Origin: Tenacibaculum sp. M341
GTDB taxonomy: Bacteria; Bacteroidota; Bacteroidia; Flavobacteriales; Flavobacteriaceae
Assembly (NCBI RefSeq): GCF_004337695.1
Contig: NZ_SJXJ01000007.1
Span: 146,054-210,053 of the forward strand
Direction of reading: 5' to 3'
DNA length: 64,000 bases
The position numbers were made by a program, and so were the translations under genes. The notes under the pieces were generated by a model. The model ran no database searches and had not been told where the DNA came from. It saw only the letters and a list, made by a program, of their open reading frames with translations. Positions within the stretch are counted from its first letter, which is position 1; each line of letters begins with the position of its first letter. Below, one piece after another: positions 14,741-24,497 of the stretch.

Positions 14741-17194
14741 TTAGTATAAACTCTTATATTTTGTAGGATTTGATTCGTTCATAATTTCATAAACTTTTTC
14801 AAAAATATCTTCTGCTGAAGGCTTAGAGAAATAATCTCCATCAGTACCATAAGCTGGTCTGTGAGCTTTAGCAGTTAATGTTTGAGGTTTACTATCTAAA
14901 TGAACATATCCATTTTGATTTTCAACAATTTCTTGTAATAAGTATGCTGAAGCACCACCAGGAACGTCTTCATCAACAACTAATAAACGATTCGTTTTAG
15001 CTAAAGACTTAACAGTATCGTGATTAATATCAAAAGGTAATAAACTTTGAGCATCTATAATTTCTACGCTAATATTTACTTGTGCTAAATCTCTTGCAGC
15101 TTCTTCAACCAATCTAAGAGTAGAACCATAAGATATAATAGTAATATCAGTACCTTCTTTAATAGTTTCTACTACGCCAATAGGAGTTTTAAACTCTCCT
15201 AAGTTAGTTGGTAACTCTTCTTTTAAACGATATCCGTTTAAACATTCAACAATTAAAGCTGGATCATCTCCTTCTAAAACAGTGTTGTAAAAACCAGCAG
15301 CTTTAGTCATGTTTCTAGGTACTAAAACATGAATTCCTCTAATGTTATTTATAATTCCTCCCATTGGAGAACCAGAGTGCCAAATTCCTTCTAAACGGTG
15401 TCCTCTTGTACGAATAATTAAGGGTGCTTTTTGTTTACCAAAAGTTCTGTAACGAAGAGTTGCTAAATCGTCACTCATTATTTGTAAAGCATATAAAAGG
15501 TAATCTAAATACTGAATTTCAGCAATAGGACGTAAACCTCTCATAGCCATTCCAATTCCTTGCCCTAAAATAGTAGCTTCTCTAATACCTGTATCAGAAA
15601 CTCTTAATTCACCATATTTTTCTTGTAAACCTTCTAATCCTTGGTTCACATCTCCAATATGTCCAGCGTCCTCTCCAAAGATTAATACTTCTGGATACTT
15701 TTTAAGAATAGCATCAAAGTTTTCTCGCATAACAATACGAGCGTCTACTATATTTTTTTCTGAAGCGTATACAGGAGATTCGTTAGAAACATTCGTAGCA
15801 GCTAATTCAGTTTCACTTAGTAAATGTGCAGAGTATTTTACTGCAGCGTCTTCAATTCTTTCTTTAATAAAATTCTGAAGAGTAACTTTTTCAGCAAAGT
15901 TTTCATCTACTAATAAACGTAAACTTTTACGACAAGCAATTAAAATATCTTTTCTGATAGGTTCAGCAATTGCTACTAAGTCGTTTTTATATTTTGTGAT
16001 AAAAGAAGCGTTTTTACTTTTGTTAGCTACTTTTTCAAGTAAGTTAACAGCAGTTTGAACTTCTGCTTTTATTTCGTTTATAAAGCTACTCCAAGCATTA
16101 CGTTTTGCAGTACTAACTTCTTTTTTTATAGCTTTATCTAAAGCGATTAATTCTTCTTCGCTTTCTACAAAACGAAATACATTTCCGCTTTCATCTGTAA
16201 GTTCAAATTCAAGAATCCATTTTCTCATTTGAGTAATACAATCAAATTCTTGTTCCCATTGTAAGCGGTCTTTTGATTTATATCTTTCGTGAGAACCTGA
16301 AGTAGAATGACCTTGTGGTTGTGTTAACTCTTTTACATGAATTAAAACAGGCACGTGTTGTGTTCTTGCAATTTCTGCAGCTTTGTTATAAGTATCAATT
16401 AACTTTACATAATCCCATCCATTAACAACAAAGATTTCATAACCATTCGTGTCGTTTTCTTTTTGAAATCCTTTTAAAATTTCAGAAATACTTTCTTTAG
16501 TAGTTTGATGTTTGGCATGTACAGAAATTCCGTATTCATCATCCCAAACACTCATTACCATTGGTACTTGTAAAACACCAGCGGCATTAATAGTTTCAAA
16601 AAATAACCCTTCACTAGTACTAGCATTACCAATAGTACCCCAAGCAACTTCGTTACCAGCATTAGAGAAGTTAGTAAAACTTTCTAATCCTTTTACGTTT
16701 CTGTAAATTTTAGAAGCTTGAGCTAAACCTAATAATCTAGGCATTTGCCCAGCAGTAGGAGAAATATCTGAAGAAGAATTTTTTTGAGCAGTTAAATTTT
16801 TCCAGTTTCCATTTTCATCAATAGAATGAGTAGCAAAGTGCCCCCCCATTTGTCTACCAGCTGACATTGGCTCTTGAACAATATCAGTATGTGCATATAA
16901 ACCTGCAAAAAACTGTTGAGGGGTAAGTTCATCAATTGCCATCATAAAGGTTTGATCTCTGTAATACCCCGATCTAAAGTCTCCGTTTTTAAAAGCTTTT
17001 GCCATAGCTAACTGTGGCACTTCTTTACCGTCTCCAAAAATTCCAAACTTTGCTTTTCCTGTTAGTACTTCTCGTCTTCCTAGTAAACTGCACTCTCTAC
17101 TAGTCTTTGCAATTTTATAATCGTTTAGTACTTCTTGCTTAAAATCGTTGAATGATAATTCTTGCGAATTTGAAACGGCTACACTTTGACTCAT
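14741..17194 (-). CDS. Fused E1 alpha-beta of a 2-oxoacid dehydrogenase complex
   Basis: The 817-residue protein joins an E1-alpha half (about 1-450; thiamine-diphosphate region GNASTSEGLFFETINAAG with WDDEYGISV) to an E1-beta half (about 480-817; ILIFGEDAG-like VLIFGEDAGHIGDVNQGLEG, AEIQYLDYLLYALQ, RLLVVDEDVPGG). In this lineage the two subunits of the branched-chain or pyruvate-type E1 are often one polypeptide. It decarboxylates a 2-oxoacid with thiamine diphosphate and passes the acyl group to the lipoyl E2. E2 and E3 are not in the window. Branched-chain oxoacids are the likelier substrate, but this is inference. Minus-strand TATCTTTG at 17228-17221 is the promoter -7 box. Confidence 0.92.
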   Translation of the reverse strand: MSQSVAVSNSQELSFNDFKQEVLNDYKIAKTSRECSLLGRREVLTGKAKFGIFGDGKEVPQLAMAKAFKNGDFRSGYYRDQTFMMAIDELTPQQFFAGLYAHTDIVQEPMSAGRQMGGHFATHSIDENGNWKNLTAQKNSSSDISPTAGQMPRLLGLAQASKIYRNVKGLESFTNFSNAGNEVAWGTIGNASTSEGLFFETINAAGVLQVPMVMSVWDDEYGISVHAKHQTTKESISEILKGFQKENDTNGYEIFVVNGWDYVKLIDTYNKAAEIARTQHVPVLIHVKELTQPQGHSTSGSHERYKSKDRLQWEQEFDCITQMRKWILEFELTDESGNVFRFVESEEELIALDKAIKKEVSTAKRNAWSSFINEIKAEVQTAVNLLEKVANKSKNASFITKYKNDLVAIAEPIRKDILIACRKSLRLLVDENFAEKVTLQNFIKERIEDAAVKYSAHLLSETELAATNVSNESPVYASEKNIVDARIVMRENFDAILKKYPEVLIFGEDAGHIGDVNQGLEGLQEKYGELRVSDTGIREATILGQGIGMAMRGLRPIAEIQYLDYLLYALQIMSDDLATLRYRTFGKQKAPLIIRTRGHRLEGIWHSGSPMGGIINNIRGIHVLVPRNMTKAAGFYNTVLEGDDPALIVECLNGYRLKEELPTNLGEFKTPIGVVETIKEGTDITIISYGSTLRLVEEAARDLAQVNISVEIIDAQSLLPFDINHDTVKSLAKTNRLLVVDEDVPGGASAYLLQEIVENQNGYVHLDSKPQTLTAKAHRPAYGTDGDYFSKPSAEDIFEKVYEIMNESNPTKYKSLY

Positions 17195-17220
17195 AAATAA
17201 AACTTTATTTGCTGTTTTTG

Positions 17221-17228
17221 CAAAGATA
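17221..17228 (-). promoter_or_regulatory. -7 box for the E1 gene
   Basis: Minus-strand TATCTTTGC, an excellent TAnnTTTG match in the strong TTTGC context, 26 bases before the start codon. Confidence 0.65.
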
Positions 17229-17313
17229 GTTTTTTTAAATGATATTTAAAAATATTGTGTTTTTTTGATTAAATCGCAAAAAACAACAGAATTTCGTTTT
17301 TTTGTTGAATTTT

Positions 17314-20139
17314 TTATAAAATTCCTCGTCGAATAAAATTATAAATTCGATCTAGATTGGTTGTAATCACAAAACGGATTTTAGTTGGATAGGCTGGTTG
17401 ATTAATTTCAAAACCTTCATTAGTATAAATAGGAAAGTAAAATTCGAAGATGTTTGGTATAAAATTGATGCGAATACCATTTTCATAAAAGAAACGATGT
17501 TTTTCATTTCTACTCTTTAACATGGCAGCATCATTATATATTTCTACCCATTTCCAAACACTAACATTCGTATTTACAGAAGCCATTAATTGATTGGCTA
17601 ATGTAGGTTTGTTGAAAAAAGATTTAAAACCTCCGTCAGAAACAACAAATTGCTGACTAAATAATCCAGAGCTTTCTGATCTACCAAATAAATTTTGTTC
17701 AAATAAATAGTCAGAACTTCTATTTAAACCGAAACTAAAAAAGTTACCTGTTGAATTGTTGGAAAGAAAGAAGCCTCCAAAAAATCTTAACGTGAAACTT
17801 TGTTTTTCATTAAAAAACTTTAAATAACGAATGTCGGTAGAAAATTTCGTGAAGTTATCTGCAAATTCAGCATTCACAGCATATTGAAATCTTCTAATAA
17901 CATCTGGTTTGCTATATACATACCTAAAGTTTAAAATTTGGTATTTATCACTTTCTGTTTCAGTATCTGTAGGAGCAATTTCTCTATTTACATTTACTAG
18001 TCTTGATAATAGAAATTTTGTTCCAACATCTCTTAAAGTATTTCTTCTGAATTGTATGCTTACTGAAGGGGCAAAAGTGTTATAACTTAATTCTGGCGCA
18101 TAATGAAAGTTACTACCACCTATACCATATCGGATTTTATAAATTTTTGAATCTTCAAAAAAATGATCATATCCCATAGAAAAAGAACCAGTAAGATTTC
18201 TACTTCTAAAAGCATATTTAGGTTTTATGTTAAAGTTGAAATTATGCCTAATAACAGCTCTATTATTAAAACTAACACCAAGTTGTACACCATCATATAA
18301 ATTATAACTAATACTTGGATTAAAAAATATTTGGGTATAATAAGGATCTTCAACATCTTGTAAAAAACGAAACTGCAAAGGTTTACTAATAATAGAGTTA
18401 TTAGTGTTTTTAAAGTTGTCTAATGAGTTGTGTTCAGGATAAATTTGCTCATAATTCAAAGCAAAACGGTTAAAATCTCCTGCTTTTACTTTTACAGTTT
18501 TAATAGAATCAACATTAGTGATCCACTTTTTAAATTTGATTTCTTTGTTTTTGATACCATATAAAGATACCGGTGCTGTAATATTCCTTTTGTTTTTAAT
18601 AGTTATTTCTATAGAGTCTTTAGATTTTGACTTTTTAACTTTTTTTATTTTATAATCAATTTTTTTAGCTGTCTGTATGTAATCTCCAAAAAACCAATTA
18701 ATATCCTTATCAGTTTTATTAGTTAATATTTTTCTGAATTCCTCGGAAGAGGAAATTTTAAGTCTGTTTTTTTGATAAAATTCTTGAAACGCTTTTTGTA
18801 ATGTTTCATTCCCTAAAAAATCTTGTAAATAACGAAAACCAAGTCCTGCTTTATATTGACTAACCACTTTTCTATTAAAGTTAGATAGAGAGTCCGCTCT
18901 AGTTGTTAATGGCTGATCGTAAAAACGTCTGGCGCTAAATTGATATAAAAAAGCTTGTTTATCGTTTTGTTTCAGTTTAGCTAAATTATATTTTCTAAAC
19001 CCCCAAACCTTTGAGAATCTTCCAAAAACAGTAATATCAGGATAATACTTATTAATGTATTCCATTAATAAAAAAGTTTGTACACCATCACATAACCAAT
19101 AATCAGTACGGTTGTTTAATAATAGTACATCATCAATATATTTACTAACCAATGCTTTAAAAAATCTAATTTCCCATTTAAAATTTTCAGGATACGGTTT
19201 TAGCCAATCAGGAATTCCATAGATATCTCTTAAAGAGTTTTTATTTACGGTATTACCATCTACTAAAATTTCAGGATGTGGATGTTTACCTGTAAAGTTT
19301 TCAATAAAATCTATTTGACGATTGATAATATCATTTGTTTTTACCAAGTCGATTCTTTTATCAAAAATGTCTGTTTTAATTTGAATTTTTTGAGTTTTAA
19401 ATGTTTTGAATCTTTTCTTTTTATTCAAATTTAAAATGATGTCTTTTTTTCTACTTCCAACTAAGTAGTACTCTGTAATACTATCTTTTGTTGTTTGATG
19501 TTGGTATAAATTACTTTCAAGATGTAAGTTTGAAGGTGTTTGGAGTTCAATAACAAAATCAGCAATATCTTCATACAAATCATCCATGTTAAGATTACTC
19601 ATAAGTTGCCAACCATTTTTATGTACTGCCGGAGTTAAATACCAAAAGCGCAAATGATATCCTTTCGAGTACCTACCATAACCTGTGAATTTTACTTTTG
19701 GAATTTTTAAAAGGTAATTAGCAGAGATTTCAATACTATCCTTAGGTTTTAAAGGAGTGTTCAGTTGAAGTTCAATAATATCTTGTTGATTTTTAACTTC
19801 TCTAAAGTCAATTAAAACATTATTTCCTGTTATTTTTTGTATGCTAGAATATCCTCTTTCTGAGGGTTTAGAAAAGTAGAAATCTTTTTTATAGTCTTGA
19901 ACTAATCTTTTTCCTAACGGAGTTTCATTATTTTTAAAACTATTTCCCCAATTGTGTAAATAAATTGAGTTTAATGTTTTTTCAGAAGTATTGTAATACA
20001 CAATTTTCTGTTGAATATCCATTAAATGTTCGTTAGTATTTAGTGAGGCTTTTATGTGTATACTGTTTTCTTGAGCCAGAACTAAATAGCAGCTTAAAAA
20101 GAAGGACAGTGATAAGAGGTTTTTTTGGAAAACTAACAT
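17314..20139 (-). CDS. M1-peptidase-like protein without zinc site, fused to a predicted outer-membrane barrel
   Basis: From ATG 20139 the 941-residue product has a signal peptide ending SCYLVLAQ, then an N-terminal part resembling M1 aminopeptidases: a beta-rich region with YYNTSEKTLNSIYLHNWGNS (about 45-65) and a helical region ending RTDYWLCDGVQTFLLMEY. In M1 enzymes an HEXXH precedes WLNEG by about 18 residues; here that segment reads ALVSKYIDD and the WLxEG glutamate is Asp, so zinc binding looks lost. From about residue 610 the sequence alternates aromatic and polar residues with turn motifs and ends RFVITTNLDRIYNFIRRGIL, consistent with a beta-barrel in the outer membrane. An in-frame TTG at 20172 was rejected because ATG 20139 starts a clean signal peptide. 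Function unknown. Confidence 0.75.
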   Translation of the reverse strand: MLVFQKNLLSLSFFLSCYLVLAQENSIHIKASLNTNEHLMDIQQKIVYYNTSEKTLNSIYLHNWGNSFKNNETPLGKRLVQDYKKDFYFSKPSERGYSSIQKITGNNVLIDFREVKNQQDIIELQLNTPLKPKDSIEISANYLLKIPKVKFTGYGRYSKGYHLRFWYLTPAVHKNGWQLMSNLNMDDLYEDIADFVIELQTPSNLHLESNLYQHQTTKDSITEYYLVGSRKKDIILNLNKKKRFKTFKTQKIQIKTDIFDKRIDLVKTNDIINRQIDFIENFTGKHPHPEILVDGNTVNKNSLRDIYGIPDWLKPYPENFKWEIRFFKALVSKYIDDVLLLNNRTDYWLCDGVQTFLLMEYINKYYPDITVFGRFSKVWGFRKYNLAKLKQNDKQAFLYQFSARRFYDQPLTTRADSLSNFNRKVVSQYKAGLGFRYLQDFLGNETLQKAFQEFYQKNRLKISSSEEFRKILTNKTDKDINWFFGDYIQTAKKIDYKIKKVKKSKSKDSIEITIKNKRNITAPVSLYGIKNKEIKFKKWITNVDSIKTVKVKAGDFNRFALNYEQIYPEHNSLDNFKNTNNSIISKPLQFRFLQDVEDPYYTQIFFNPSISYNLYDGVQLGVSFNNRAVIRHNFNFNIKPKYAFRSRNLTGSFSMGYDHFFEDSKIYKIRYGIGGSNFHYAPELSYNTFAPSVSIQFRRNTLRDVGTKFLLSRLVNVNREIAPTDTETESDKYQILNFRYVYSKPDVIRRFQYAVNAEFADNFTKFSTDIRYLKFFNEKQSFTLRFFGGFFLSNNSTGNFFSFGLNRSSDYLFEQNLFGRSESSGLFSQQFVVSDGGFKSFFNKPTLANQLMASVNTNVSVWKWVEIYNDAAMLKSRNEKHRFFYENGIRINFIPNIFEFYFPIYTNEGFEINQPAYPTKIRFVITTNLDRIYNFIRRGIL

Positions 20140-20178
20140 TAATAAAAATAAAAAACTCGTTGCGAAAAACAACGAGTT
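20140..20178 (-). terminator. Rho-independent terminator of the LOG-family gene
   Basis: On the minus strand AACTCGTTG, loop, CAACGAGTT, followed by TTTTATTTTTATT. It ends at the start of the M1-like gene, so the two minus-strand genes are transcribed separately. Confidence 0.8.
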
Positions 20179-20228
20179 GAATATAAAATTTATTTTATAA
20201 TTTTTAGGTTAAAATTTGTTTATTCTAG

Positions 20229-20936
20229 TTAGAAGTTTGGCTTTAATTGATATTTAGCGTAGAATTTGTTAAAATGTTCAACAGCTTCTTCAGCAGTGTC
20301 TACAACTCTAAATAATTTTAAATCCTCAGGACTGATATTTCCTTCTTCTAATAAGGTATTCTCTATCCAATCTAATAAACCACTCCAGAATTTTTTACCC
20401 ACTAATACAATTGGGAAGCGTCCAATTTTATGCGTTTGAATTAAAGTAATAGCTTCAAAAAGTTCATCCATAGTTCCAAATCCACCTGGCATTACTACAA
20501 ATCCTTGTGAGTATTTTACAAACATTACTTTACGTACAAAGAAGTAATCGAAATCTAAACTTTTACCTGGATCAATCCATGGGTTATCATGCTGTTCAAA
20601 AGGAAGTTCAATATTTAAACCAACAGAAGTTCCTTTTCCTCTATTTGCTCCTTTATTACCAGCTTCCATAATACCAGGACCACCTCCTGTAATAACACCA
20701 AATCCATTTTGAGTTAATTGATAACCAACTTCTTCAGCTAGTTTATAATATTTATGATCTGGTTTTGTACGTGCAGAACCAAAAATAGAAACACAAGGTC
20801 CAATTTTACTTAATCTTTCATAACCATCAACAAACTCAGCCATAATTTTGAAAATAGCCCAAGAGTCATTGGTTTTTATTTCATTCCATGTTTTTTGTTG
20901 CAATTTTTCACGGATCTTTCTATCGTCATTTGTCAT
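20229..20936 (-). CDS. LOG-family protein (TIGR00730 type)
   Basis: The 235-residue protein carries the Rossmann-like motifs of the lysine-decarboxylase-like LOG family: SIFGSARTKP, GVITGGGPGIMEAGNKGA and VVMPGGFGTMDELFE (the PGGxGTxxE signature). Family members cleave cytokinin-type or other nucleoside 5'-monophosphates to base and ribose phosphate; some are nucleotide pyrophosphorylases. The conserved Arg and Glu in the PGG motif suggest an active enzyme in the cytoplasm. It begins with a helical extension (MTNDDRKIREKLQQKTWNEI) usual for the bacteroidete branch. ATG 20936 is clear. Confidence 0.9.
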   Translation of the reverse strand: MTNDDRKIREKLQQKTWNEIKTNDSWAIFKIMAEFVDGYERLSKIGPCVSIFGSARTKPDHKYYKLAEEVGYQLTQNGFGVITGGGPGIMEAGNKGANRGKGTSVGLNIELPFEQHDNPWIDPGKSLDFDYFFVRKVMFVKYSQGFVVMPGGFGTMDELFEAITLIQTHKIGRFPIVLVGKKFWSGLLDWIENTLLEEGNISPEDLKLFRVVDTAEEAVEHFNKFYAKYQLKPNF

Positions 20937-21761
20937 AGTATCAAAATTTATAAGACTTGCTAATTTAGTTCTTTTTATTTGATTTATTTCAAAATGATAT
21001 AATTTTTAAATAAGAAGGTAAAGTTTTCTTTCATAGCAATTTTTTCCCCTCAAATTTCTTTCATAACAATTTTTCTTTTTCAAAGCGATTTTCCCTTTTT
21101 CATATTCTTCTTTAGCATAGTAATTTATCTTTTCATAGTTTTCTTTTTTAAGCAACTTTTTTTTTGAATTAACATCGAACAAATCTTTCTCAAAACTTAA
21201 AATGTTTCCATTTTATTTTTTTTCTCCATTTTGATAGCATTTTTTTACTTTTCATAGTTTTTTCTCTTTTTAGCAATTTTCTTTTTCAATTAATAATTAG
21301 TAACTTTTAAATCTTAATAACTACTTTAATGTGTGTATAGTTTTAAAATGTTACCCATTTGATTTTTCTTTTTTAATTATTCTTTTTCTAGCATTTTTTT
21401 GCTTTTCATAGTTTTTTCTCTTTCTAGCAATTTCCTTTTTTAATTAACAATTAGTAACTTTTAAATCTTAATAACTACTTTAAAGTGTTTATAATTTTAA
21501 AATGTTACCCATTTGATTTTTCTTTTTTAATTATTCTTTTTCTAGCAATTTTTTTTACTTTTCATCGTTTTCTTTTCAAACAACTTACTTTTCATTTAAC
21601 ATGAGCAATCTTTTTATATTTATCAACTATTGTTATGTGTTTTTAAATTTAAAATGTTACCCATTTTTTTGATTTTTTTCTTTGCAATTTTCCCTTTCAA
21701 AATAACGGCACGTAATCTTTAATTTTGATTACTGCTAGTATGTGTATGAAAGTTTAAGATG
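20937..21761. other. T-rich intergenic region with degenerate tandem repeat
   Basis: This 825-base region has a very T-rich plus strand and lies downstream of the CHAT gene. The first part (about 21020-21180) is made of short related strings such as TTTCATAGCAATTTTTC. The rest is a degenerate tandem array (listed separately). No open frame of interest was found on either strand, only short runs such as MKSKK. Confidence 0.65.
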
Positions 21762-21770
21762 TTACCCTCT
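21181..21770. repeat. Degenerate tandem repeat, units of about 104-154 bases
   Basis: Each unit ends with TTAAAATGTTACCC or a variant: ends at 21209 (degenerate, ATGTTTCC), 21356, 21510, 21662 and 21766. The second and third units are nearly identical over about 140 bases (both contain TAACTTTTAAATCTTAATAA). The last copy overlaps the stop codon of the CHAT gene: read on the minus strand the element is GGGTAACAT, and its GGG TAA supplies the final Gly and stop. The array may have arisen by duplication of that gene's 3' end. Confidence 0.7.
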
Positions 21771-24494
21771 TTTTTTAAAGAAAAATAAAATTCCTGATAT
21801 TACTATCATAGAAAGTAGTATGTAGTACAATGTGTAATTAGCATTAAAAGTAGGACTAGTATCACCAATTAATACGAATGAAGCCCAGTAATAAGGCGAT
21901 TTTTCAGATAAAGAATGGGTTTTTAAATAATTACGTTTGGCATTATTTAAAGCAGCAGATTTAGTTTGATTATTTTTTAGGTTTTTATAAAAATCGGTAA
22001 TAATAGTTGAACTAGTAGCATCATTTACTTTCCAAAGAGAAGAAATTACAGCATTAGAACCTGAGTAGAAGAATCCTCTGGCTAAACTCAATACACCTTC
22101 ACCTTTTTTAATTTCGCCTAAATTTGTTTCACAAGCACTTAAAACAACTAAGTCAGCATTGTTTTTGTAGGTATATAACTCGTGTAACTGCAAAGAATCT
22201 TTATTGAAATGAATGACAGGATTGTTAGAAACATTAGCATGAGTAGCCAAATGAATAATTTTAGCATTTTCAGATGTTTCTAAGAAATTTTCTTTAGAGG
22301 CCTTTTCATTGGTGTAACTTTCAGTACTCAATAACTTATCAATTGTATTGATTTCTTTTTCTGAATACACAAGAGAATTAAGGTTCGTATTATCAAAATT
22401 AATAGGGGCAAAGCCTATAAAATCTTTATCTTGTTTTCTTTTGATATTTTTATTGATGTTTAAAAAAGACATTGAGTTAGCATAACTGATGTCGTTATTC
22501 TCGACTAAATACGTTAGATCTTGATTATTTGTATTTAAAGCTTCAAAAGGAATGTTTTGTAATTCATTATCAGGGATAATAATTAATTTTTTTCCTTTAA
22601 TTAGATTTTTAATTTCTTCAGAAGGAAATAATTGATCATATAAATTAGATGAAACTTTTTTAAAGTTAGTTAGTTCTTCTTTATCTTTTAAAGGCTTGGT
22701 AATGAACTGACGAAATTGATCAAGATTATTGATTGTTTTTTGAGCATCATCTATTTTAAAAGAAACAGTTTTATCTTTAGAAATAACCAAACCAATAATT
22801 GCTTTTTTATTTTCTTCTGTATGAAAATCATCGTAATAAGTATAGTTGTTAGCATAAGAAACTACTATGGTATTTTTATCTAACTGCTTTTGAACTTCAT
22901 TCAATTCTACTTGTTTTACTTTATTTTTATTTTCAAAATAATCAGGATACAGTTTCTGAATAGAATCGTTAAAATTTTGGTAGTTAAATTTTAAAGTAAA
23001 TAATGAATCTTTAAGTTTTTTTGAATCGTTTTCGTTTTCTATGTCAGCTTCCAGATTTAAAATTTCCTTTCGAAATTTTAATTCTTCATTTACTATATGA
23101 TTTGGTAAATGAATTTTATAATTGTTTTCATTAACACTCTGAGCTAATAAAAAGGCTTTGTTTTTTTCTAGATAATTAAAAACTTGTTTTCGATTACCTA
23201 ATAAATGAGCGGCATAACTTCCCATAAAATAGATTTGAGAAACATCTTCACGCCATAGGAGTTTACTTTGGTTTTCAGAACTATTTTTTAAAGTTATTTG
23301 TACAAGTTTATTTGCAATACTAATAGTGTTAATTATTTCATCTAAATATCTTGTGTTTTTTGATTTTTGGTAAAGTTTAAGTAAAATATGAATTTTACTT
23401 TTAAAAGCATAGAAAATATTTCTTTTAGCTCTAGTTTGAATGTATTGTAATTCTGTTGGAGGTATGTTTTCGTCGGAATCAATTTCAAAACTAATATTAA
23501 TAGACTTTTGAATATTTTTTATGGCTAAATCAAATTTATTTTTTGTGTAATAATAATTAGCAAGATTTCTATAAATTTCAGCATAAGTAGTTTTCAAACC
23601 ATTTTTAAAACCATTAGTGGCTTTTGTTTTTTTACTTTTACTGTAAAATTTACTTTTATTTAAATAATACAAAGCACTATCACTTTTATTTTTTAAGTGT
23701 AATTCTCCGTAGTTCATGTAATTTGAAACTTTATAAAAATCATTTTCATGTTCATGAGCTTTTCTTATGGCTTTTAAATAGTGATATTTTGATTTTTCAA
23801 AATTAAAAATAGATTTGGAGGAATGAAGAGTCCCTAATGCACTGTGAAGTGAAATAAACTTTCTATTTGTATTAATTTCAGGTATGTTTTTTATTAAACT
23901 ATCAGATGTATTCAAAAACTTTATTCCTGTTAAAAGATCCTTTTTTGTATCGATCAAATTACATATTGATGCTAGATGAACTGAGAATGTGGTAAAGTTT
24001 TTTATACTGCTATTTTTTTTTAACTTTTTTAAAATATTCAATCCTTGAACATAATGTTCAATAGATTTTCGATATTCTCCGATTTTTCCATATGAATTTG
24101 CTAGACCGCATAAAGACAAAGCTTTCGTTTCTAGAAAAGTATTGAGACTAGAAGCTTCTTTAAATATAGGAATAGCATTATTGAATTTATTTTCGCTCAA
24201 ATAGTAAGATCCGAGAAAATATAAATAATTTTGGAAATATTTCTCTTTGATATTATGTTTCTTTAGAATTGAAATATGCTTGAGACCATATTTTATAGCT
24301 AAACTATTATTTTTCCTCTTATAAAAATATCTAGAAAAGGCATAACTATATCTAATGTTCTTTTCTAAACTATCTTTATAGACATACAGTACACTATCGG
24401 CTTTTTTTTCGTTGTATTTAGGTAATTCTTTCTTTTGTCCTTCAGTTTTTATAAAGGATAAAAGAAAAAGGAAAAAGAAAGAATATTTAAGCAT
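21762..24494 (-). CDS. Exported TPR-CHAT (caspase-like) protease with C-terminal membrane anchor
   Basis: The 910-residue protein has an N-terminal signal sequence (about 1-19), many tetratricopeptide-like helices (about 25-450) and a C-terminal CHAT domain (about 620-870). The CHAT domain has the dyad His752 in IIHLATHA and Cys788 in VVLSACETNLG, both intact, and ends SPYYWASFVLIGD. A final membrane helix (YYILLSMIVISGILFFF, about 885-903) is followed by KKRG. CHAT domains are caspase-relative cysteine proteases, often regulated through attached TPRs. Here signal peptide plus tail anchor predicts a periplasmic protease. It starts three bases after a small lipoprotein gene, so the two form an operon facing away from a sigma factor and an anti-sigma-like gene. 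Substrate unknown. Confidence 0.88.
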   Translation of the reverse strand: MLKYSFFFLFLLSFIKTEGQKKELPKYNEKKADSVLYVYKDSLEKNIRYSYAFSRYFYKRKNNSLAIKYGLKHISILKKHNIKEKYFQNYLYFLGSYYLSENKFNNAIPIFKEASSLNTFLETKALSLCGLANSYGKIGEYRKSIEHYVQGLNILKKLKKNSSIKNFTTFSVHLASICNLIDTKKDLLTGIKFLNTSDSLIKNIPEINTNRKFISLHSALGTLHSSKSIFNFEKSKYHYLKAIRKAHEHENDFYKVSNYMNYGELHLKNKSDSALYYLNKSKFYSKSKKTKATNGFKNGLKTTYAEIYRNLANYYYTKNKFDLAIKNIQKSINISFEIDSDENIPPTELQYIQTRAKRNIFYAFKSKIHILLKLYQKSKNTRYLDEIINTISIANKLVQITLKNSSENQSKLLWREDVSQIYFMGSYAAHLLGNRKQVFNYLEKNKAFLLAQSVNENNYKIHLPNHIVNEELKFRKEILNLEADIENENDSKKLKDSLFTLKFNYQNFNDSIQKLYPDYFENKNKVKQVELNEVQKQLDKNTIVVSYANNYTYYDDFHTEENKKAIIGLVISKDKTVSFKIDDAQKTINNLDQFRQFITKPLKDKEELTNFKKVSSNLYDQLFPSEEIKNLIKGKKLIIIPDNELQNIPFEALNTNNQDLTYLVENNDISYANSMSFLNINKNIKRKQDKDFIGFAPINFDNTNLNSLVYSEKEINTIDKLLSTESYTNEKASKENFLETSENAKIIHLATHANVSNNPVIHFNKDSLQLHELYTYKNNADLVVLSACETNLGEIKKGEGVLSLARGFFYSGSNAVISSLWKVNDATSSTIITDFYKNLKNNQTKSAALNNAKRNYLKTHSLSEKSPYYWASFVLIGDTSPTFNANYTLYYILLSMIVISGILFFFKKRG

Positions 24495-24497
24495 AAT

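Noticed and set aside
17314-20139. Annotating this protein as an active M1 aminopeptidase.
   Set aside because: The zinc-binding HEXXH and the third ligand are not present, so enzymatic activity is not supported.
21181-21770. The tandem array as a CRISPR array.
   Set aside because: Units are 104-154 bases, degenerate along their whole length, without short identical repeats separated by unique spacers, and no cas genes are nearby.
21762-24494. The CHAT protease as part of a CRISPR-associated (Craspase) system.
   Set aside because: No Cas proteins or CRISPR repeats are in the window, and the signal peptide and membrane anchor place it outside the cytoplasm. Only the logic of the comparison is kept.
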